22,335 nt of DNA from Chlamydoabsidia padenii (lineage: Eukaryota; Mucoromycota; Mucoromycetes; Mucorales; Cunninghamellaceae): contig JAIWND010000086.1 of assembly GCA_025330725.1 (NCBI GenBank), forward strand, positions 1 through 22,335, read 5' to 3'. The notes below the pieces were generated by a model. The model saw only the letters and a program-made list of their open reading frames with translations, did not search any database and was not told the origin of the DNA. Shown one piece after another: positions 10,301-17,241 of this stretch (position 1 is its first letter; each line of letters opens with the position of its first letter). Position numbers and translations under genes: made by a program.

Positions 10301-12183
10301 GGTCATCTGATTCGGTGATGAAGGTGAAATGTCATGTAAAGTCGTACTACCACTTCGGCGTTTGGTGCCCGATAAGTAATCCTTGGAGGCCAATTGGTGA
10401 AATGGTAATGTAGCATAGTGTCGAATCGCTTTTAAAGATCCGCTACGACCTCGTTTTGTTACATTTCCCACGGCTAGATCGTTTGTAGAGGTGTTGGTGG
10501 TATCGGTTATGTCAGTTGTGGGAGCAGTACTGTCTGATGTAGAAGAATCGGTATCTGTCGTGTGGGATATATAGTTTGAGTCGTTGCTGAATCCTTTTGT
10601 CGATTTGCCAAAGAGTGCTGATCCATCATGTGTTGCTGAATCCTGTTCGGGTAGATGTATTGTTGGTGAGTCTTTGAATCCCGAGTCAAAGACGTCCTTG
10701 CCATTGTACCCGAGATGTCCTGGTGAGCATGCTTCTTCAATAAAAGCATCCATAAGATAATTTGATGCCGCTAGTCTGTTGTTGTTGTTTTCCGGTTCCC
10801 CAATTGCCGCTAGATTTGATACTTCAGTGATAGGTGTTGCTGCATCGATTTGGGCCATCCCATTAGTGTCATCGCTGTTACTGGCTGTCGTCACATTGTC
10901 TGCTGTTATTGCTGGAATGCTGAGGTTGTTGTCACCGTCATCGCTGCTGTGTCCTTTGCTGTGGAGTTTTTGCCAGAGTCCATGGATAACTTTAAAAGCT
11001 TCGTCGATATCAGTGAAGAAGGCAAAGTAATACTTTAAAAAGAGAGAGAGAAAAAAAGTAAGATAATCCATTGCCTATAATCCTATAATCCTTTTCCCCA
11101 ATATGTATGTTTTATACCATCTACTTACATCGTCATCCCCTTCCAGTGATTTGTTGCCATTATCTTGAAGTTGCTGCTGTGGCTGTTGAGAGTCAGAGAT
11201 AGATACTTTGATATATTCCGCAAAGTCAAATGCCGAGTCCTTGCTGACATTGGTTGTTTTGGTGAAGGGCAAGACAATTCGCACACAGTTTCCATCGTTC
11301 TTGGCCATAAACATTGCTCTTCGTAGATCGTCCATCCATTCCTTTTTTGATACTTCAGAGTCGGCAATAAATGTATGTTTCCCAGTTGGAGTGATAATCT
11401 TGAATCCAAGTCTTCTTGAGTTCGAGTCACGGATATCCACAACGTTCTTGAGTTCAATGCTTCCCAAAGGCTGATAATGACTTTCGGCAGATTCGTACCA
11501 AGAGATGACATGATACTGGAGTATAAAGTGATATCGTGAACTGAGTGGTGAAGTTCGATGATTCTTTTTCGTAAGATAGCCAGTTTTTCGAGGTGCCTCC
11601 TAAAAAGAAAAGAAAAAAAAAATCAGGTGTTTGTTTGTTGTTTGTGTCCATGTTTACTTCTTTGCCAGGGAGTGGAGCGAAAAAACATATTCGTTCATCA
11701 GTCAAATACATCCAGCCAGGTAAGGTTACTAGACGAACTAGATAACAGGGGTATTCTATAGTACATTTAATGGAGTTATAATTAGAGGGAAAGAGAAGCG
11801 CAAAAAGAAAAAAGAGAGGAAATGATTATAAAAAATATAAAAAATTGAATTACCGCCAACAACAGTTTCGTTTCTTGACAGAGCAAAGGCCGACCGTATT
11901 AAACCTTGATGATCTTGATCATATTCCCTGGACTCTAAGATATCCATTGGGGGAATACTTTCAATAGACATCTCTGACCTAATTGTGTTAGCAGAAGATA
12001 TAGGCTGATGCTATTTTTTTAAAAAAAAATAAAAAATAAAAATAAAAAAAGAGTAAATATCGCTATTGATGGAATTCTTCTTTTTTGCATGAAATAACGT
12101 ACCTTCAATAAAGGCTTGATAGGTATAGGTGTATTAGTATCATCATCTTTGCTTAACAATTTGTTTGTGGGTGATTCGGGCAT
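7398..12183 (-). CDS. ATG26: Sterol 3-beta-glucosyltransferase (Atg26/Ugt51 type)
   Basis: Moves glucose from UDP-glucose to membrane sterols; in some fungi it also serves pexophagy. Thirteen exons close in phase at 3879 nt, 1292 residues: 12103-12183, 11854-12010, 11658-11755, 11129-11599, 9955-11032, 9785-9888, 9576-9680, 9393-9502, 9239-9330, 8859-9172, 8679-8793, 7912-8628, 7398-7834. Domains in order: first GRAM (about 60-130, [20 protein letters not shown]), PH (about 115-220), a Ser/Thr/Asn-rich linker (about 290-560), second GRAM (about 600-710, [17 protein letters not shown]), glycosyltransferase N-lobe (from about 785, [15 protein letters not shown]), and C-lobe with the UDP-sugar site [13 protein letters not shown] (about 1135-1149) followed by [13 protein letters not shown]. 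The C-terminal 100 residues are polar and variable. All catalytic-lobe hallmarks are intact. Yeast Atg26 is somewhat shorter; the linker explains the difference. Confidence 0.93.
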
Positions 12184-12757
12184 GGTATATTATCGCTCAT
12201 AGAATGAAAAAGAGAAAAGAAAGAAAGAAGGGAGGGGACTGGAGAAGAGAAGAATGATAAATTATCAAGGCTTATCGGGTAAACCAATGAACGATTTCGG
12301 TAATGACATAAAAAGGTTCCTTTCCCCTCCTTTGTTTATCCCAGACTCAAATGATTTCATACCTGTACTCCTTTTTCTAAACCGCCCAAACGAAAATGGC
12401 AGTATCGTCAAAAGGAGAATGGATGAGACAGTTGACCCTATTCGTTTTCTTAAATCACTTACAAAAGACAAACAGAAAGCACATGACTATGATCATCTTT
12501 TACTGGTGTTAATGTTTCATCTCTTTATTACTTTGCATTTGCCAACAAAAGCGACTTCCAAAAATAGACAATATCGGCATACGAAAAACCCCAGCAAAAT
12601 CATGCATTATTCAAAACCCCGACGAAGCGGGACTTATAATTGAAATTCAGGTGCTTCTCTGAGGTGAAGTTTATACTCTTTTTGGAAATTCACGTGATTT
12701 TTTTAAATCCCGACGTTGTGCTTTATATAATATATTGTGATTTTTCCTTCAACAAGT
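12184..12757. other. Promoter region between ATG26-like gene and tRNA-Pro
   Basis: Carries the 5' flank of the minus-strand glucosyltransferase gene and of the plus-strand tRNA. A 129-codon plus-strand frame (12254-12643) is open but has no recognisable content. It is followed by CCCCG-acgaag-CGGG (about 12618-12632), a CACGTGATTT (12691-12700) and TTTAAATCCCGACG (about 12701-12714). A TATATAATATAT block at about 12724-12735 lies 25-30 bases ahead of the tRNA and may help place Pol III. Confidence 0.5.
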
Positions 12758-12829
12758 GGCTTCTTGGTTTAGTGGTATAATTCTCGCTTAGGGTGCGAGA
12801 GGTCCCGGGTTCGATTCCCGGAGAAGCCC
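12758..12829 (+). tRNA. tRNA-Pro (anticodon AGG)
   Basis: Seventy-two bases without intron. The 7-bp acceptor stem pairs GGCTTCT with AGAAGCC, discriminator C. Anticodon stem CTCGC/GCGAG closes a loop TTAGGGT, giving AGG (reads CCU). The internal B box GGTTCGATTCC lies in the T arm and an A-box-like TAGTGGTATAAT in the D arm. A run of six T at 12833-12838 is a Pol III terminator. CCA is not encoded, as expected for a eukaryotic nuclear gene. All stems are intact, so it should be functional. Confidence 0.97.
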
Positions 12830-12832
12830 TTC

Positions 12833-12838
12833 TTTTTT
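12833..12838 (+). terminator. Pol III T-run terminator of tRNA-Pro
   Basis: Six consecutive T, four bases past the tRNA 3' end. Confidence 0.85.
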
Positions 12839-12873
12839 GCTTTTATCGTATTCCAGCGGAGTTGGAATCATCG

Positions 12874-13392
12874 AGAGTTGTCGCTTTTGTTGCGGCTAAA
12901 CTTGGTATGAGTTATGGCAACAAGGGTATGTTACGGCTAAATGTGTATGGATTTAGGTAACGTGGGTGTGTTTTTGTGGTTTTTGTGTTTTTATATGAGT
13001 GTTGTAGATATGTTATTATCTTTAGATAATGTAAATTTGCGTTTATAGAGTCCAAATAGGAAATTCAGGAACCAGTCAAAGTGTGCTTGGTTCGGAGGTT
13101 AAATTGATTTTCTTTTCTCTCTTGTAGAGATGGATTAATTCAAGTAGATCGTTTGAGTTTAAAAAGTAGTGAGCACCAGAATATTTGTGGTTAATATTCA
13201 ACCTTTGAAGTAAAATAATAAAATAAAATAAAGTCAAGACTTATAGTCTGAAGTAATAAAATAAAGGACTTCTATATCAATGATAGAGTCAAAAACAAAT
13301 CAAGTTTCTATATAGATGATAGAAACAAGGTAAAATAAGACAGTAGTTTTGGTGGATCAAAGTCCTTTGTACTGAATTTTATAAAAAAGGGT
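12874..13392. repeat. Left arm of a long inverted repeat
   Basis: Reverse-complement match to 16055-16491 plus the piece 22270-22313, which was separated from it by the later Ty3 insertion. Identity is about 99.5 percent over the main 435 bases. The outermost shared block is AGCGACAACTCT, just beyond both LTR ends. Confidence 0.9.
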
Positions 13393-13645
13393 TGAGTAAA
13401 TAATATATTATACTTATAAACTAAAGAAAAAAATAAAAATTGTGGAAAAGAAATGTGGGGTATTTATACTAGTTTGGAGGCAGTAACGTGATGACAAGTG
13501 TAAGGGGCAAGAATATGGTGCATATGTGTAGCGTGTAAGGGGGAGACACTTGTAAGGGGAGCGAGAAAATATTTCAATTAAGACTATTCCAATGCCCAAC
13601 CCAAGGTCGAACTAATCCCAAAGATGGCATTGAGAAATTGATCCA
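12888..13645 (-). mobile_element. LTR A, minus strand (Ty3/Gypsy-like), 58 bp from the tRNA
   Basis: Read on the minus strand it starts TGGATCAATTTCT (13645) and ends GCCGCAACA (12888). A TATAAATACCCC box lies at about 13467-13478 and the R-region hairpins and TTCTGGTGCTCACTA motif lie inside. Bases 12945-13391 match the plus-strand LTR at 16055-16491 with one substitution and one A-run difference. Its first codons read MDQFLNAIFG…GWALE and stop, matching the coding head of the other LTRs. Boundaries come from comparison with the other copies; no target duplication was identified for this copy. Confidence 0.75.
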
Positions 13646-13850
13646 TAGCGGAGTCCAAAATTTGCTAAGGTCTTGTCTCAACAGGTAGTAAAAGTATGTT
13701 TTGTTTTATAAAATGTAGTGAGCACCAGAAACTTTTTGGTAAGATTCAACCTTTAAGATGTACTTGAATGTACTTCGCAATTTAAGAGGAAAAGAAAAAG
13801 ATCAACCGAGGCAAATCGGGATTTGAAAATAAATTAAAAAGAACGAACCT
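13646..13850 (-). mobile_element. LTR U5 fragment plus short coding tail upstream of LTR A
   Basis: On the minus strand it holds AAAGGTTGAATC, the TTCTGGTGCTCACTA motif (13716-13727) and ACAAAACATACT. A short stretch then runs directly into the head of LTR A. It resembles 14701-14840 (same ATTCAACCTTT, ATGTACTTGAATGT and CGGGATTTGAAAAT blocks) and mirrors 15640-15776 on the other side. It is probably the truncated end of an upstream LTR joined to a remnant of the element's interior. Confidence 0.6.
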
Positions 13851-14084
13851 TTCCCTTCCCCCAAAAATCACGTAAACTGAACTCCCGACAGGTTTTGAAT
13901 CACGGGTTTACTTTGGAATTGTTAGCTGAGCTCTATTGCCTCAAAGGACAAGTGATGCTCATGACAAAAGTGACCATGAGCATTCCTTAGCCTATTTCCA
14001 ACAAACTTTACATAATGGACATTGTACCAAGTCCACTGTATGGAGCAGTATAGCCTCAAGATCGTTTTAGCCTGATTTTTGTAA

Positions 14085-14119
<35 letters not shown>

Positions 14120-14235
14120 AAAAAAAAAAGGATGTATAATGAGAATGTGTTTTGAGGCGGTTTAACGATACTCATTTTCAAGCCTGGCCGGGGTTCAAAT
14201 TACGTGATTTCTGGGGAAGGGGAAGGCTCATATAA
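13843..14235. repeat. Degenerate inverted repeat around an (AATA)n microsatellite
   Basis: The reverse complement of about 13843-13910 (ACGTGATTTTTGGGGGAAGG preceded by a CCTGTCGGGAGTTCA block) resembles 14170-14235 (ACGTGATTTCTGGGGAAGGG preceded by CCTGGCCGGGGTTCA). Between the arms lie two hairpin-like sequences, ATGCTCATG/CATGAGCAT (13955-13963, 13975-13983) and GGAC..TTG/CAA..GTCC (about 14017-14035), and the microsatellite at about 14083-14129. Confidence 0.5.
14083..14129. repeat. (AATA)n microsatellite ending in an A run
   Basis: About nine AATA/TAAA units followed by a run of A. Confidence 0.9.
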
Positions 14236-14239
14236 AAAA

Positions 14240-14430
14240 AGGCTCTTGATCCAGAAGTAAGAGCAATAATGACAGAAGTTACACTTGTTAATTAACTTGA
14301 TAATAAGAGAGGTAACTTGTAGAAAAGACTTTTTTGGTTTTGTACTGAGTTTTTTATTTATTGAGAAACTTGTCAATAATAATTTGTTATAAAAAGGAAG
14401 AGTATTTATACTCTTTTGATCAAAAAAAAA
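14240..14430 (-). mobile_element. Diverged LTR fragment
   Basis: On the minus strand a TATAAATACTC box (about 14400-14411) and an AAAACTCAGTACAAAA block occur in the same order as in the LTRs at 13390-13480 and 15970-16080. The rest is diverged; ends not defined. Confidence 0.4.
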
Positions 14431-14506
14431 AAAAAAAAAATGAATAGGATCTTCAAAAAATTAAGTTACCAGTGATATATATTCCAATCGAAGGGTATGA
14501 TGCGCA

Positions 14507-14659
14507 CTAGCACGCATTTGCCAATAAAGTTTTCCGCCGAGAACCTGATTTCTTCAAAGTACCTCCAAACAAGCGCCCAGCACCATCGTTTTCTAAGGCA
14601 TCCAATAAAGCATCAAGATCCAATAGTGTTTCAAACCCGAAAGACGCCACACATGACAT
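14507..14659 (-). CDS. 50-residue ORF just downstream of a minus-strand LTR
   Basis: ATG at 14659, stop at 14507. It reads …FGFETLLDLDALLDALEND then GAGRLFGGTLKKSGSRRK and ends in ANAC. Composition is protein-like (acidic, leucine-rich helix, then basic glycine-rich part), and local GC is above that of the AT-rich surroundings. The start codon lies 9 bases after the end (CCGCAACA) of the LTR at 14668-15073, so it could be the beginning of an internal gene of that element or a captured host fragment. Family not recognised. Confidence 0.3.
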   Translation of the reverse strand: MSCVASFGFETLLDLDALLDALENDGAGRLFGGTLKKSGSRRKTLLANAC

Positions 14660-14667
14660 TATTCTTT

Positions 14668-15073
14668 TGTTGCGGCTATAACTGGTATATGTTATGTTTT
14701 GTATGTATTAAAGTAGCGAGCACCAGAATTTTTTTGATTTATATTCAACCTTTTTAATGTACTTGAATGTTCTTGAAAAAAAGAGAAAAGTAAAAAGAGA
14801 TCCAAATTTGGATGTCGGGATTTGAAAATGAATAAAAAATGTAGATCTTGTATCAAAGTAAGATCAATAAGTCGAAGTAGATAGTAATAGAGGAAGCTCC
14901 TGATAATATTTTTGTTTTAGAAAAACTTTGTATTTATTATAAAACTAAAGATTCTAAAAAAGTGGGTGGGGAGATGGGGTATCTATATGTTTATGTTTTT
15001 CGACTATTGTTATAGATTATGGATTCGGATTTCAATAAATAGGTTTACATGCCCCACGTAATTAGGTCGTCCA
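14668..15073 (-). mobile_element. LTR D, minus strand, short diverged copy
   Basis: Minus-strand reading starts TGGACGACCTAATTACG (15073) and ends TTATAGCCGCAACA (14668). It contains a TATAGATACCCC box, the CAAATCCCGACA block, AAGGTTGAATAT and a TTCTGGTGCTCGCTA variant. Its head codes …KLDDLITWGM and stop, a weak match to the coding head of the other LTRs. About 406 bases. Confidence 0.55.
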
Positions 15074-15094
15074 ATTTGATTTCCTCAACAATAT

Positions 15095-15145
15095 TGTTGC
15101 GGCTATAACTGATATGAGCTATGGCAACAGGGGTTAGAGTTAGTA
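15095..15145 (-). mobile_element. LTR E end fragment
   Basis: TGTTGCGGCTATAACTGATA followed by TGAGCTATGGCAACA matches the terminal 45 bases of LTR A (12888-12932). Only this end can be recognised; the sequence further right is too diverged to delimit. It lies 21 bases from the head of LTR D in the same orientation. Confidence 0.45.
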
Positions 15146-15479
15146 GATTTGAAGTAGAAAAATGTAGTGTTGCAGCTACTTTTGGTTCTAGTTAAAGTAT
15201 CTTAAGTTTATATACTTTTAGTTGTGTATTATTTTGATATGATTCTATAAAGGGTAAAGGGATGGATGTGCAACAGTGAAGGTTGTAGTTTTCGTGTAAT
15301 GGAAGGGGGAAGAAGATCATGCAAGTGGGTATTTAAATGTGAGAAGGCGGGATTTGAATATTGTATTGTTTGGGGGAGTAACGAGTATTGACGAATACGA
15401 CATCCTCTTTTCTCTTTGCTAATTACTTTGACATTCAAGTTACATTACAAGTGTAAACTTTGATTTTTTGGTCTTACTT

Positions 15480-15776
15480 TGATACTAGACCCTCTCTTAT
15501 TGGCTTTTATTGCCTTCTGACTTATTTGAAGTTACTATTCAAGCGTAACTATATGTCTTTTTTTCAGAAACAAGCTTTCCATTTTTCTACTTTTCAAGTT
15601 CCGACACCCAAATCGAGGACTCTTTTCTTTTTTTCAACATAAACTGTCAAAAGGTTGAATCTAAACCAAAAAGATTCTGGTGCTCACTACTTTATTACAT
15701 ACAAAACATACTTTATGGACCTAAGATACTCTAACATCTACTGTTGAGCCTGAGGCACGATATTTCGGGCCTAACA
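15480..15776 (+). mobile_element. LTR R-U5 fragment plus coding tail ahead of LTR B
   Basis: Plus-strand order of a T-rich CAG block (15550-15570), CAAGTTCCGACACCCAAAT, AAAAGGTTGAATC, TTCTGGTGCTCACTACTTTA and ACATACAAAACATACT matches the R-U5 part of the other LTRs. Then comes a 17-codon open stretch (…TSTVEPEARYFGPN) that runs without a break into the head of LTR B. It mirrors 13646-13850. Confidence 0.55.
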
Positions 15777-16054
15777 TGGACGATTTCCTGCAAGCCATCT
15801 TTGGTGTTAGTGCTGCTTTGGGTTGGGCGACCCAATAATCTATATTTAATCTATATTTTTTTTTGACTTCTCATAATTTTCTTACCGCACTTACTGTCTT
15901 CACATTTTCTACCGTACTCACCGCCATGACCGCCCCCTTACATATAATTACCCCTTATTTCATAATTTAGTATAAATACCCCACCTTTCCCCACAATTTA
16001 GTTTTTTTTAGTTATATCTTATCATATATTTTTAACTCACCCTTTTCTATATAA

Positions 16055-16491
16055 AATTCAGTACAAAGGACTTTGATCCACCAAAACTACTGTCTTATTT
16101 TACCTTGTTTCTATCATCTATATAGAAACTTGATTTGTTTTTGACTCTATCATTGATATAGAAGTCCTTTATTTTATTACTTCAGACTATAAGTCTTGAC
16201 TTTATTTTATTTTATTATTTTACTTCAAAGGTTGAATATTAACCACAAATATTCTGGTGCTCACTACTTTTTAAACTCAAACGATCTACTTGAATCAATC
16301 CATCTCTACAAGAGAGAAAAGAAAATCAATTTAACCTCCGAACCAAGCACACTTTGACTGGTTCCTGAATTTCCTATTTGGACTCTATAAACGCAAATTT
16401 ACATTATCTAAAGATAATAACATATCTACAACACTCATATAAAACACAAAAACCACAAAAACACACCCACGTTACCTAAATCCATACACAT
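16055..16491. repeat. Right arm of the long inverted repeat
   Basis: Reverse complement of 12945-13391. The missing outer part of the arm resumes at 22270 after the nested element. Confidence 0.9.
16488..16491. repeat. Target-site duplication ACAT, left copy
   Basis: ACAT directly before the 5' LTR of the nested element. Removing one copy and the element restores CCATACACATTTAGCCG, exactly the sequence in the intact left arm. Confidence 0.93.
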
Positions 16492-16988
16492 TGACGAGGA
16501 TGATATTTTGCAAGCCATATTTGGAATTCCAAGTCTAATGGCTTGGGCCGACCAGATATAGTAATATCTGCACCTCAGGTTATATGCACCTCAGGTTATA
16601 TGCACCTCTTGTTCATTGTTGGATGCGCAGTTTTAATTATTAGTATAAATACCCTCCTCTCCCCGCAATTTTATTTTTTTCGATAGTTATCTCTTATTTA
16701 TTATTTAACTCAATAAAAGCAGTATAAAAGGACTTCGATCCAACCAAATACTGTCTTATTCTTTTAGTCTCTATCATTTATATAGAGCATATTCATATTT
16801 TTTTTCAGACTATAAGTCTTGATTATTTAAAATCCGACACATTTAGTCGTAGATTCTTTATTTCACTCTATTCTATCAAAAAGGTTGAACTTTCACCATA
16901 AAAGTTCTGGTGCTCACTCTATAAAAATCATACAAAAAGACCAAAAACACATTAGTTACCTATATACATAACATATATAGCCGTAACA
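16492..16988 (+). repeat. 5' LTR of the nested Ty3 element
   Basis: 497 bases, TGACGAGG…CCGTAACA. U3 has two and a half copies of a 16-base unit (gcacctcaggttatat, 16570-16608) and TATAAATAC at 16644; AATAAA at 16712-16717 and a second TATAAAAG at about 16723. Hairpins at 16769-16787 and 16807-16819. TTCTGGTGCTCACT at 16905-16918. Its first codons read DEDDILQAIFGIPSLMAWADQI and stop, open over the LTR head. Confidence 0.95.
16570..16608 (+). repeat. 16-bp tandem repeat in LTR U3
   Basis: Two complete copies and one 7-base partial copy of GCACCTCAGGTTATAT, repeated at 21846-21884 in the 3' LTR. It lies 35-75 bases upstream of the TATA box, a place where activator sites would be expected. Function is inferred only. 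Confidence 0.8.
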
Positions 16989-16993
16989 TATTT

Positions 16994-17011
16994 TGGTGCT
17001 CACTACAGGGG
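16994..17011 (+). other. Candidate primer-binding site
   Basis: TGGTGCTCACTACAGGGG begins five bases after the 5' LTR. It starts with TGG, as complements of tRNA 3'-CCA ends do. A matching tRNA would begin GCTCACT; I cannot name it with confidence. The same TGGTGCTCACT core also occurs inside every LTR of the window. Confidence 0.6.
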
Positions 17012-17241
17012 ATATCTTAAACAAATTCAAGTAATATCTCTCTATTCAAACTCCTACCGTACTACTTGGTACCTGGATTATCAAACTCCGCTTTCAAGTT
17101 AAATCAAAAAGCTATCTCTCTATCAAGCGTTATACGCAAGCAAATCTCAAGATTCCAAGGCAACGCCCTTTACCACCGACAAATAAACTTCGATACCAAG
17201 CTATACAAGCTTCAAGACTATTACAAGAAACCCAAAGCAAG

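Larger units (their letters stand above)
15777..16491 (+). mobile_element. LTR B, plus strand, split by the Ty3 insertion
   Basis: Starts TGGACGATTTCCTGC. Its continuation after the inserted element is at 22270-22302, ending CCGTAACA; total about 748 bases. TATAAATACCCC at about 15971, the R-region hairpins at 16108-16128, 16143-16166 and 16184-16196, and TTCTGGTGCTCACTA at 16252-16266. The head codes MDDFLQAIFGVSAALGWATQ and stop. U3 is diverged from LTR A but R-U5 is almost identical. Confidence 0.8.

Noticed and set aside
12254..12643. 129-codon plus-strand ORF between the glucosyltransferase start and tRNA-Pro
   Set aside because: No recognisable motif, no splice context, lies over the promoter of a divergent gene and contains the CCCCG/CGGG and TCAAAACCCCG motifs seen elsewhere in non-coding DNA. 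Probably chance.
15460..15642. 60-codon plus-strand ORF
   Set aside because: Lies inside an LTR R-region remnant and has no protein-like content.
12874..16491. Foldback or TIR DNA transposon with 0.5-kb inverted ends
   Set aside because: The arms contain TATA box, R-region hairpins, the PBS-like motif and TG..CA ends matching the nested element's LTRs, so they are LTRs in opposite orientation; no transposase is seen between them.
16994..17011. Self-priming of reverse transcription as in Tf1
   Set aside because: That needs the transcript 5' end to be complementary to the PBS; all copies of the motif in the plus-strand LTRs have the same sense, so no such pairing is visible.
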